A stretch of 13,901 bases of DNA from an uncultured Erysipelotrichaceae bacterium. Lineage in GTDB: Bacteria > Bacillota_I > Bacilli_A > RF39 > UBA660. The translations under genes and the position numbers were made by a program. The stretch is taken from the NCBI GenBank assembly GCA_902783345.1, contig CACZQI010000050.1, forward strand, positions 1-13,901, in the 5' to 3' direction. Below are positions 6,857-13,412 of the stretch, piece by piece. Below the pieces are notes generated by a model, which was not told the DNA's origin, searched no databases, and worked only from the letters and a program-made list of their open reading frames with translations. Position 1 is the stretch's first letter; each line of letters opens with the position of its first letter.

Positions 6857-8482
6857 TTAGTTATCTTTAATAAGTTTAGCGTGTATTACTAATCTTTGAT
6901 CATTACCATTTGAACAAGTTGATAAGGTTAATATTATATCATCTTTATTAAAATCTACTTTAAAGTTATAAATGCTTCTTTTAGTAATTTTATCAATAAA
7001 TTTTAAATATTCTTCATCATTATTAAATGTTGTTAGTAAGTAATCGTTTGTGACAGGTACTTTATATATAGAAAATATTTGCCATTTTAGTTCTTTTTCA
7101 ATTGTATTAAATGTTATTATTTGATTACTTGTTTTTTTATACCAAGAACTATTTAAAGCATATCTTAAAGTTCCAAACATTTTTTGGTTAGCTAAATTAT
7201 GTCCATATATTAAAGTATTACGATTTAGATTTATTGAATCATTTCGATAATCCATAAATATCCAACCATGTCGATTACTATTTTTATAATAATCATTTTT
7301 TAAGTAATAATCATTATCTTTAGCTTGAACAACTGGATAATCAATATTTGTATTATTAACTTTTAGCCATCCTACTGTATCATTATTAATTTCTTTTAAT
7401 TCATCAAATATCATTTGATATTTAATATCATAAATACTATTTACTGAGGTTTTTATCATATTTAATTCATTATTATTTGGTTCAATAAATTCGATATTTT
7501 GATTATTTTCTTTTTCTATAGCAACGTTTACTATTTTTTGTAAATCATTTTCTATTTTAGCACTAGATACAGTATCTTTATAATTATTATAAAGATTAAT
7601 GCCCATCATTAAAAGGACAGTTAAAATAATACCAATAAGCGCAATTTTAATGACATTTAAGTTTATTTGTTTAAATGTATTATCTCTAATATATTCTTCA
7701 CTATAATTTATTTTAAAAGTAATATTATTACTATTTAAAATTTCTTTATTTTTTTCTTTAAACTTATTAATTGGACTTATTATATCTTTAATATTAATAT
7801 TTTTTTCATTAAAGGTAAGTTTAATATTAGATTTATTTTCCTTTATAATTTCTTTCATTATAAGATTAAATAAAGTATTATCAAAATAATTAAATTCAAT
7901 TACTTTTAAATGATTATTTATTTTCATAAAAGAAGTATAATCGTTTATATCAAGTTCAGAAAATTTATTATTTATAATTATATTTTTAGCATAATAAATA
8001 TCACTATATGTAGTAAGTTTATTATCATTCATAAAATTACTTATAAATAACATTTCACATCTTAAATTAACTTTAATACTTTTATTAACATCTAAGCGTT
8101 CTAATAAATATTTAGGTATGTCAAATGCTTCAACTATTTCTAAATATTCATTATCTAGTATTTTCATAAATATATCATAACTAAGTGTTTTATCTGGGAG
8201 AATAGTTAAAGTCTTTATATTAGGAATATTTTTAATAATATCTAAAATTAATAAAATAATACTATAATCTTTAATAACAACTTTATTTACATTTTGTTTA
8301 ATTATTATGACATTTAAAAAAGAAGATACTAATTCAAGATTTTCTTTAATATATAAAGTACTAAAATATATTTCTTTAGTATTTATAATATTAGTATTAT
8401 TTAAATCTTCTTTAGATTTATCTTTTTTATATAAAGAAATAAATAGAGTATTTTTACTTGTTTTAAATATTATATTCTCCAT
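6857..8482 (-). CDS. Class B-type sortase fused to a large N-terminal cytoplasmic domain
   Basis: A 541-residue protein. Residues ~345-541 are a class B-like sortase: NDTVGWLKVNNTNIDYPVVQ, then NRHGWIFMDYRN, His428 (LIYGHNL), Cys523 (LTLSTCS) and Arg530 (DQRLVIHAKL), so the catalytic triad is complete. One membrane helix lies at ~276-298, followed by a stalk. Residues 1-275 precede this helix, have no signal peptide, and should lie in the cytoplasm. They show alternating strand- and helix-like Ile/Leu/Asn-rich segments that I cannot assign to a family. Sortases normally have only a short cytoplasmic tail. The start (CAT at 8480-8482 on the plus strand) has no Shine-Dalgarno site, and the promoter places the transcript start at or next to it. 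No substrate gene is adjacent on this strand. Confidence 0.9.
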   Translation of the reverse strand: MENIIFKTSKNTLFISLYKKDKSKEDLNNTNIINTKEIYFSTLYIKENLELVSSFLNVIIIKQNVNKVVIKDYSIILLILDIIKNIPNIKTLTILPDKTLSYDIFMKILDNEYLEIVEAFDIPKYLLERLDVNKSIKVNLRCEMLFISNFMNDNKLTTYSDIYYAKNIIINNKFSELDINDYTSFMKINNHLKVIEFNYFDNTLFNLIMKEIIKENKSNIKLTFNEKNINIKDIISPINKFKEKNKEILNSNNITFKINYSEEYIRDNTFKQINLNVIKIALIGIILTVLLMMGINLYNNYKDTVSSAKIENDLQKIVNVAIEKENNQNIEFIEPNNNELNMIKTSVNSIYDIKYQMIFDELKEINNDTVGWLKVNNTNIDYPVVQAKDNDYYLKNDYYKNSNRHGWIFMDYRNDSINLNRNTLIYGHNLANQKMFGTLRYALNSSWYKKTSNQIITFNTIEKELKWQIFSIYKVPVTNDYLLTTFNNDEEYLKFIDKITKRSIYNFKVDFNKDDIILTLSTCSNGNDQRLVIHAKLIKDN

Positions 8483-8488
8483 ATTTTA

Positions 8489-8517
8489 ATAATAACATAA
8501 CTCTAGTATCAAATCAA
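8489..8517 (-). promoter_or_regulatory. Promoter for the sortase fusion gene, giving a leaderless transcript
   Basis: Read on the minus strand, TTGATT (8517-8512), a 17-nt spacer and TATTAT (8494-8489), with an extended -10 TG two bases upstream. Only 6 nt separate the -10 from the ATG at 8482, so transcription should start at or within a base or two of the start codon. Confidence 0.6.
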
Positions 8518-8524
8518 TTTTATC

Positions 8525-8553
8525 TTGAAGGAAATACTGATTTGTAATATAAT
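8525..8553 (+). promoter_or_regulatory. Promoter for the PfkB-like gene
   Basis: TTGAAG (8525-8530), a 17-nt spacer, and a perfect TATAAT (8548-8553). It diverges from the sortase promoter, whose -35 is only 7 nt away. A short inverted repeat CAAATCA/TGATTTG (8510-8516/8538-8544) straddles both promoters. The leader is about 20 nt, with Shine-Dalgarno AAAGGGTGAT starting near 8565. Confidence 0.7.
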
Positions 8554-8579
8554 TATTTTAGAATAAAGGGTGATTTTTA

Positions 8580-9722
8580 ATGAATGTATTAGTTGTTGGT
8601 AAACCAAAATATAACATAATTTTAGAAGCCGAAAGTTTTCCTAAAGAAAATTCTAAAACTAAAGTAACTGAAAAAATTGAAATTACAGGAGGAACTTCGG
8701 TCTATGTAGCTTGTATGCTTGCTAAATGGGGTATGCATGTTGTTTATCATGGCGTAATTGCTGGAGATGAAATTGGTAATAAAATTAAAGCCGAGATGGA
8801 AGGATACGGCGTTGATACTAAATTTTTAGAAACAAATTATGAACAAAGGTCAAATATAAACTATGTTTTACTTAATAAATCAAATGGTAGTTCAACAGAA
8901 ATTGAGCATGATAATCAAATATATGCGCAAAAGTTTAAGTATGATATGGCTTATGATTATGTTATTACTGATGGTTCTGATATGGGAGCATCTATGGCGG
9001 TTGCCAATAATTATCCAACATCTAAAATAATCCTTTTAGCCAATAAAGTTAGTGATGAGTATTACAATTTAAGTAAAAGAAGTGCTTATGTTTGTGCGAA
9101 TGTAAATTTTGCTGAGGCTTTAACAAAATTAAAATATGAATTTAATCGTCCTAAATCATTAGTAGATTTTTATCAAAAAATAAAAGATTTAAATAAAGCT
9201 GAATATATATTAATGTTAAGAGATAAAGGGGTTTTATATACAAAAGATAGACAAGTTAAAATGATTCCGGCTATTAAAGTGGAAAAAGTATATGATGATT
9301 CGAATTCAGGAGCAGCCTTTTTTGGGGCTTATGCTTATGGGATAATTAATAATTATGATATGGATGAAGTTGCTAAAATAGCTAATATATCTGCATCTTT
9401 TGCTTTAAAGAAAATTGGAACTCTTAAAACTATTCCAACTAAAGAAGAAGTATATGAGTTAGCCGGCTTTAAAGAAGGCGAAGGAGTTAAAAAGGAAGTT
9501 AAGACTGAAAGTGCTCCGGCGCCTACTAATCAAAGTGTGCTTGCATCCCCAACAACTAGTGAAAACCAAAATCCAGCCCCTCAAATGGTTAATCCGGCAC
9601 CTAATGTTGCTAACGCTCCAGCACCAAGTCCAAATCCTAGTGCTCCAGCGCCAAATACTAATTCAGTTCCTGTAAGTCCAACTAATAATAATGAAGGAGC
9701 TACTGATGCTAAAGTATCGTAG
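8580..9722 (+). CDS. PfkB/ribokinase-fold protein with degenerate active site and Pro/Ala-rich tail
   Basis: A 380-residue protein. Residues 1-~298 follow the ribokinase-fold order: an N-terminal strand (MNVLVVGKPKYNIIL), the Gly-Gly pair (ITGGTSVYVACMLAKWG, 35-51), and a C-terminal nucleotide-binding region. The PfkB signature that should read D-T-x-G-A-G-D is D239-D-S-N-S-G-A245 here, followed by FFGAYAYG. The catalytic base Asp therefore aligns with Ala245. The Asn of the usual GGxxxN motif is also replaced. Residues ~305-380 form a low-complexity Ala/Pro/Asn/Ser tail, unusual for this family. A loss of kinase activity with a binding or scaffold role is inferred; a highly divergent kinase remains possible. 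ATG 8580 has a good Shine-Dalgarno site. The gene overlaps the Smr gene by 17 nt, so they form an operon. Confidence 0.8.
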   Translation: MNVLVVGKPKYNIILEAESFPKENSKTKVTEKIEITGGTSVYVACMLAKWGMHVVYHGVIAGDEIGNKIKAEMEGYGVDTKFLETNYEQRSNINYVLLNKSNGSSTEIEHDNQIYAQKFKYDMAYDYVITDGSDMGASMAVANNYPTSKIILLANKVSDEYYNLSKRSAYVCANVNFAEALTKLKYEFNRPKSLVDFYQKIKDLNKAEYILMLRDKGVLYTKDRQVKMIPAIKVEKVYDDSNSGAAFFGAYAYGIINNYDMDEVAKIANISASFALKKIGTLKTIPTKEEVYELAGFKEGEGVKKEVKTESAPAPTNQSVLASPTTSENQNPAPQMVNPAPNVANAPAPSPNPSAPAPNTNSVPVSPTNNNEGATDAKVS

Positions 9723-9972
9723 TCCTTTTTTAAATATTTTGCCATCTTTAGATGTTCACGGCCATACAAGAGAAACGGTAATTTATCCAGTTAGTGATTT
9801 TATTAATGATAATATAATACTTAAAAATGATAAAGTATTAATAATTCATGGTATAGGTGAAGGCATATTATCTAAAGAAATAAAAAGAGTATTTAATAAA
9901 GATAAAAGAGTTAAAAGATTATATATATCAGATGAAAATCCTGGATGTACAATTATTGAATTAAAGATATAA
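9706..9972 (+). CDS. Small stand-alone Smr-domain protein
   Basis: An 88-residue protein that is essentially one Smr domain, a fold known from the C-terminus of MutS2 and from small nucleases and RNA-binding proteins. The signatures are LDVHGHTRETV (15-25) and LIIHGIGEGILSKEI (45-59), matching the family's LDLHG and HGxGxG motifs. ATG 9706 is preferred over the upstream in-frame ATG 9691 because AAGGAG (9694-9699) sits 6 nt before 9706. The start lies inside the 3' end of the PfkB-like gene, which implies coupled translation. Nucleic-acid cleavage or binding is expected from the family; the substrate cannot be read from the sequence. Confidence 0.82.
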   Translation: MLKYRSPFLNILPSLDVHGHTRETVIYPVSDFINDNIILKNDKVLIIHGIGEGILSKEIKRVFNKDKRVKRLYISDENPGCTIIELKI

Positions 9973-10001
9973 TTGACTATTATTAATATAATAATTATAA
10001 T
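9973..10001 (+). promoter_or_regulatory. Strong promoter for obg
   Basis: TTGACT (9973-9978), a 17-nt spacer, and TATAAT (9996-10001), starting at the base after the Smr gene's stop codon. This is the closest match to consensus in the window. It gives a leader of about 17 nt ending in AGAGGTGA (10013-10020). Confidence 0.8.
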
Positions 10002-10025
10002 ATTTAAAGCTTAGAGGTGATAGTT

Positions 10026-11285
10026 ATGTTTGTAGATGAAGTTGTAATTAAATTAATTGCTGGTAAAGGTGGAGATGGCTGCACCTCTTTTAGAAGAGAA
10101 AAATTTGTAGCAATGGGTGGCCCAAATGGTGGCAATGGTGGTAAAGGCGCTAGTATCATTTTTAAAACTGATAAATCTTTAAAAACTTTAATTGATTTAA
10201 AAGTCAAAAAGATTATTAAAGGTGAAAAAGGTGTTAATGGTAAAGGTTCTGACCAAAATGGTGCTAATGCAGAAGATATTATTATAAAGGTGCCAGAAGG
10301 AACAGTTGTTACAGATATTAAAACTGGTAAATTAATTTGTGATTTAATTTCTGGTGAATTTGTAGTAGCCCATGGCGGCAGAGGCGGAAGAGGAAATCAT
10401 GCTTTCGCTACTCATGATAATCCAGCACCTCGTATGAGTGAATTAGGTGAGCCAGGAGAAGAAGTAGAAGTTAAATGTGAACTTAAAGTTCTTGCTGATG
10501 TTGGTCTAATTGGGCTTCCTTCAGTTGGAAAAAGTACCTTACTTAGTCAAATAAGTAATGCTTCACCTAAAATAGCGGCTTATCACTTTACGACCTTATC
10601 TCCTAATTTAGGCGTTGTTAAAGTTTATGATGATTCATTTGTTATGGCTGATTTACCTGGTCTTATAGAAGGCGCTTCTGAAGGCATTGGTCTTGGTCAT
10701 AAGTTTTTAAGACATGCGGAAAGAACTAAAGTAATCGCACATGTTTTAGATATGGGTTCATCTGAAGGTAGCGATCCTATTAAAGATTATGAGATAGTTT
10801 TAAAAGAATTAGAAAAATATGATAAATCACTTACTTTAAGACCTAGTGTTATTATTGCTAATAAAATGGATTTAGAAAAAGGAAAGGAAAACTTAAAGAA
10901 ATTTAAAACTAAATATCCTAACTTAGAAGTATATCCAATAAGTGCTTTATATAATGATGGAATTAAAGAGTTAATTGCTCGCTTAAACGAATTAGTTAAA
11001 GAAAGTGAAAAGAAAGAAGAAAAAGAAATTAATGAATCTCATGTTTTATATAAATATGAAGAAAAGATACCATTTAAAGTTTACCGTGATAATAATATTT
11101 GGATAATTGAAGGTAAAGAAATAGAGCGTTTATTTAAAATGACTAGATTTAATGAAGATGAAAGCGTTTTAAGATTTGCCCGCAAACTTAAAGGTATGGG
11201 TGTTGATGATGCTTTAGAAAAAGCGGGTGCTAAAAGAGGAGACGAAGTTAAGATATTAGATTATATCTTTAATTTTAAAGAGTAG
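10026..11285 (+). CDS. obg: GTPase ObgE/CgtA (Obg)
   Basis: A 419-residue essential ribosome-associated GTPase acting in 50S assembly and stress signalling. Residues 1-~158 form the Gly-rich Obg fold (AGKGGDGCTSFRREKF, GGPNGGNGGKG, HGGRGGRGN). The G domain follows: G1 GLPSVGKST (163-171), switch FTTLSPNLG (188-196), G3 DLPG (209-212, then LIEGAS), G4 NKMD (279-282) and G5 SAL (306-308). An OCT domain at about 335-419 (KVYRDNNIWIIEGKEIERLF ... FARKLKGMGVDDALEKAG) marks the Gram-positive form. Length is normal. ATG 10026 lies 5 nt after AGAGGTGA, while an in-frame GTG at 10017 falls within that Shine-Dalgarno site and is rejected. The gene is probably transcribed alone from its own promoter. 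Confidence 0.97.
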   Translation: MFVDEVVIKLIAGKGGDGCTSFRREKFVAMGGPNGGNGGKGASIIFKTDKSLKTLIDLKVKKIIKGEKGVNGKGSDQNGANAEDIIIKVPEGTVVTDIKTGKLICDLISGEFVVAHGGRGGRGNHAFATHDNPAPRMSELGEPGEEVEVKCELKVLADVGLIGLPSVGKSTLLSQISNASPKIAAYHFTTLSPNLGVVKVYDDSFVMADLPGLIEGASEGIGLGHKFLRHAERTKVIAHVLDMGSSEGSDPIKDYEIVLKELEKYDKSLTLRPSVIIANKMDLEKGKENLKKFKTKYPNLEVYPISALYNDGIKELIARLNELVKESEKKEEKEINESHVLYKYEEKIPFKVYRDNNIWIIEGKEIERLFKMTRFNEDESVLRFARKLKGMGVDDALEKAGAKRGDEVKILDYIFNFKE

Positions 11286-11303
11286 GTTAAAACTATTCTT
11301 TTT
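11277..11303 (+). terminator. Terminator of obg, overlapping the stop codon
   Basis: AAAGAGTAG (11277-11285, including the TAG stop) pairs with CTATTCTTT (11293-11301) with one G-U pair and a 7-nt loop. A T-run 11299-11303 follows. Confidence 0.7.
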
Positions 11304-11319
11304 ATTTGAAAGAAAACAT

Positions 11320-11348
11320 TTGACTATAGATTAAATGTACGATATATT
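11320..11348 (+). promoter_or_regulatory. Promoter for the ORF6N gene
   Basis: TTGACT (11320-11325), a 17-nt spacer, and TATATT (11343-11348). The Shine-Dalgarno GGGGAGG (11361-11367) lies only 4 nt before the ATG. Confidence 0.7.
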
Positions 11349-11371
11349 TTAGATAGTTCAGGGGAGGAAAA

Positions 11372-12250
11372 ATGAGAAATGATATAATAGAAAGTGACAA
11401 TGTCATAGTCGAGGATTTAATTTATAATATAAGAGGAAAAGAATTAATGCTGGATAGTGATCTGGCAAAACTATATCAGGTTGAAACAAAGAGAATTAAC
11501 GAAGCAGTTAGGAATAATCCCAAAAAATTTCCAGAAAGATTTTCTTGGATTTTAACAAACGATGAAGAAAATGACTTGAGGTCGAAAATTTCGACCTCAA
11601 GTCAAAGAAGCCAGTATGGTGGTAGAAGATATAACACTAGAGTTTTTACTGAGCAAGGTGTAGCTATGCTTGCTACAATTTTAAAATCTAAAATAGCTAC
11701 TGAGGTAAGTATTAGAATAATGGATGCTTTTGTTACAATGAGACATTACTTAAATGATAATAAAAATATTTACATAGCATTAAATAATATTAATAATAAA
11801 CTCATTGAACATGATAAAAAATTAGATTATTTATTTTCGAGATTTGATAAAAAAGAAAAAATATTTTTAAAAGAAGAAGTATATGATGCTTATTCAGAAA
11901 TATTAGATATTTTTAAAGAAGCCAAGAAAGAATTAATAATAATAAATGGATATGCTGATATTAGTTTATTAGATTTAATAAGAAATATAAAATGTGATAT
12001 TATCTTAATTTCTAAAAATAAAAGTAAACTATTAGATAATGAAATAGATAAATACAATATGCAATATCATAATTTAAAAGTGATTAAAAATGATGATTAT
12101 CATGATCGATACTTTATATTAGATAGAAAAGAAATATATCATTCAGGAGCATCTATAAATTATGCTGGCAAGAGAGTATTTTCAATAAATAAATTAGAAG
12201 ATAAAGTTGTTATTGATACATTAATTAAGTCAATTAATAAAATTTTATAA
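11372..12250 (+). CDS. ORF6N-domain DNA-binding protein fused to a PLD-like domain
   Basis: A 292-residue protein. Residues ~11-127 are an ORF6N domain, a DNA-binding module of phage and mobile-element antirepressor-type proteins (IRGKELMLDSDLAKLYQVETK, NPKKFPERFSWILT, GGRRYNTRVFTEQGVAML, IMDAFVTMRHYL). A coiled linker spans ~130-165. Residues ~168-292 resemble a phospholipase D-like half: KKELIIINGYAD, then His244-Asp-Arg-x4-Asp251 (YHDRYFILD) and GASINYAGKR (259-268), which looks like an HKD motif with Arg in place of Lys. DNA binding plus nuclease-like chemistry is inferred. The gene stands alone between obg and a surface protein, with its own promoter. It uses CTG, AGG, TCG and ACC codons that are rare in its neighbours, suggesting transfer. 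A perfect 33-bp palindrome lies at codons 67-78. Confidence 0.85.
   Translation: MRNDIIESDNVIVEDLIYNIRGKELMLDSDLAKLYQVETKRINEAVRNNPKKFPERFSWILTNDEENDLRSKISTSSQRSQYGGRRYNTRVFTEQGVAMLATILKSKIATEVSIRIMDAFVTMRHYLNDNKNIYIALNNINNKLIEHDKKLDYLFSRFDKKEKIFLKEEVYDAYSEILDIFKEAKKELIIINGYADISLLDLIRNIKCDIILISKNKSKLLDNEIDKYNMQYHNLKVIKNDDYHDRYFILDRKEIYHSGASINYAGKRVFSINKLEDKVVIDTLIKSINKIL
11572..11604. repeat. Perfect 33-bp palindrome inside the ORF6N coding region
   Basis: TGACTTGAGGTCGAAA (11572-11587) and its exact reverse complement (11589-11604) flank the single base A11588, giving 16 paired positions without mismatch. It encodes N-D-L-R-S-K-I-S-T-S-S-Q using codons unusual for this genome (TTG, AGG, TCG, TCG, ACC). 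There is no T-run, so it is not a terminator. It may be a recognition site for the encoded protein. Confidence 0.95.
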
Positions 12251-12265
12251 ATTTAAGTAAAAAAC

Positions 12266-12294
12266 TTGGAACAGAAAATTAAGAGTGTTATAAT
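12266..12294 (+). promoter_or_regulatory. Promoter for the InlB-repeat protein, extended -10
   Basis: TTGGAA (12266-12271), a 17-nt spacer, and TATAAT (12289-12294) with an extended TG at 12286-12287. The ten bases GTGTTATAAT ending at 12294 are identical to those at the adhesin promoter (2833-2842). Shine-Dalgarno AAGGGAG is at 12303-12309. Confidence 0.75.
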
Positions 12295-12314
12295 TATGCT
12301 AGAAGGGAGCATAA

Positions 12315-12677
12315 ATGAAGAAAGAAAATATAGCGCTTCTTGTAGTATCTGTAGTTTTAGTTGCAATTTTTGTATATTCTTTATTTTTTAGCACTCCTAC
12401 ATATACAGTAGAATTTAATACTGATGGGGGAAATGCAGTATCTAGCGTTAGAGTTAAAAAGAATAAAACAGTCGCTAAACCAGAAGATCCTACTAAAGAA
12501 GGATATAAGTTTGTTTCTTGGGAATTAAATGGTGTAGAATATGACTTTACTAAACCAATTACAGAAAATATTAAATTAACTGCTAAATGGGAAAAGAAAG
12601 ATAGTAAAGACGACAAAAAAACAACAACTACTACAACTACTAAGAAAACAGCTAAAAAAACAACTAAAAAGAAATAA
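12315..12677 (+). CDS. Membrane-anchored InlB B-repeat protein with Thr/Lys-rich tail
   Basis: A 120-residue protein. An N-terminal membrane anchor spans ~6-26 and has no obvious cleavage site. Residues ~29-92 form one Listeria InlB B-repeat (Flg_new-type) module: YTVEFNTDGGNAV, then PTKEGYKFVSWELNG, YDFTKPIT, then IKLTAKW. A basic tail follows (93-120) with seven consecutive Thr and many Lys. The module should lie outside the membrane, and the Lys-rich tail could bind wall polymers or other anionic surfaces. There is no sorting motif. The Thr run resembles the linker of the adhesin-operon sortase. ATG 12315 has a Shine-Dalgarno site 5 nt upstream. No convincing terminator follows. Confidence 0.82.
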   Translation: MKKENIALLVVSVVLVAIFVYSLFFSTPTYTVEFNTDGGNAVSSVRVKKNKTVAKPEDPTKEGYKFVSWELNGVEYDFTKPITENIKLTAKWEKKDSKDDKKTTTTTTTKKTAKKTTKKK

Positions 12678-12730
12678 TATTCGACAAATTATTAAAAAGA
12701 ATATTAATATAATAAGTTCGGTGATAAATC

Positions 12731-13180
12731 ATGCGAACTTTTTATATTTTTAAAATTAATAATGAATACTATAAACTAACTAAAAATATGCCTGAGAATT
12801 TATATAATACCTATTTAAATATTAAAATTAGTACTAAAAATAATATTGATTTATTATACAATGAGTTTTTTTCTTTTACAGAAAGTATTAATAAAAATGT
12901 CTTATCTAATCTAATATATAATAAAATGAAAGATTATGATGGTTATAGTATTTATAAAAATATTCATTCATTTAATAATTATTATACTGATGAAGTAAGT
13001 AAACTTATGATTTTTAATAGTTTTATGATATTAAAAAGTAATATTCCTAATCCAACTTTTTTTACAATTTTATCGGCTATTCCTAATTTATTCATTATTG
13101 ATTTTGAAAAAGAAGACTATTTTTATTTATCAAGTATACGAAATTTAAGGTCTTTAAATAATCATAAATATAGTGTATAA
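12731..13180 (+). CDS. sirA: SirA-like protein (sporulation inhibitor of replication family)
   Basis: A 149-residue, Asn/Ile/Lys-rich soluble protein. The opening MRTFYIFKINNEYYK and the closing IPNLFIIDFEKEDYFYLSSIRNLRSL resemble SirA (YneE), which in Bacillus subtilis binds DnaA and blocks replication initiation during sporulation. The strongest support is position: sirA lies immediately upstream of yneF in B. subtilis, as here. Sequence similarity judged by eye is weak, so the symbol is tentative. ATG 12731 follows GGTGAT (12720-12725), which matches the extended anti-Shine-Dalgarno sequence. A TATAAT at 12708-12713 could be its -10, but no good -35 is visible. Confidence 0.55.
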   Translation: MRTFYIFKINNEYYKLTKNMPENLYNTYLNIKISTKNNIDLLYNEFFSFTESINKNVLSNLIYNKMKDYDGYSIYKNIHSFNNYYTDEVSKLMIFNSFMILKSNIPNPTFFTILSAIPNLFIIDFEKEDYFYLSSIRNLRSLNNHKYSV

Positions 13181-13181
13181 T
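13153..13181 (+). promoter_or_regulatory. Possible promoter for yneF-yceD-rpmF
   Basis: TTTAAA (13153-13158), a 17-nt spacer, and a perfect TATAAT (13176-13181), lying over the 3' end of the sirA-like gene. The -35 is weak. It would give a leader of about 15 nt into AAGGAGTGAT. Confidence 0.4.
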
Positions 13182-13202
13182 ACGATTTAAGGAGTGATAA
13201 TT

Positions 13203-13412
13203 ATGTTACATGATATTTTACTTGTTCTAGTTGGTTTAATAATTGGAGCGCTAGTTGGATTTTTAGTATCAAAATGGTATATGAAAAAATATTTACAAAA
13301 AAATCCGCCAATTAATGAAAAAATGATTGAAACTTTAATGAGTGGTATGGGTAGAAAACCAAGTCAAAAACAAGTTAAAGAATTAATGAGACAAATGAAT
13401 AAAATGATGTAA
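13203..13412 (+). CDS. yneF: UPF0154 family membrane protein YneF
   Basis: A 69-residue protein with one N-terminal membrane helix (~5-25, [20 protein letters not shown]) and a conserved tail ([23 protein letters not shown], then [12 protein letters not shown]). This closely matches Bacillus YneF in length and in the KNPPINE and GxKPSQK motifs. The function of the family is not known. ATG 13203 is chosen because AAGGAGTGA (13189-13197) precedes it; an in-frame GTG at 13194 is part of that site. Its TAA stop overlaps the ATG of the next gene by one base, so they are translationally coupled. Confidence 0.92.
   Translation: MLHDILLVLVGLIIGALVGFLVSKWYMKKYLQKNPPINEKMIETLMSGMGRKPSQKQVKELMRQMNKMM

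Noticed and set aside
9691..9705. ATG 9691 as start of the Smr-domain gene
   Set aside because: The AAGGAG site lies immediately downstream of this ATG and is correctly spaced for ATG 9706.
10017..10025. GTG 10017 as start of obg
   Set aside because: It falls within the Shine-Dalgarno AGAGGTGA. ATG 10026 gives the conserved MFVDEV start.
11577..11604. The ORF6N palindrome as an internal transcription terminator
   Set aside because: There is no T-run after the stem, and it lies in the middle of an intact coding region.
12299..12616. Minus-strand open frame opposite the InlB-repeat gene
   Set aside because: No ribosome binding site or recognisable motif; it is antisense to a well-supported gene.
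12675..12706. Inverted repeat TAATATTC/GAATATTA after the InlB-repeat gene as a terminator
   Set aside because: The stem is almost only A-T, with a 16-nt loop and no T-run behind it.
13194..13202. GTG 13194 as start of yneF
   Set aside because: It is part of the ribosome binding site AAGGAGTGA for ATG 13203.
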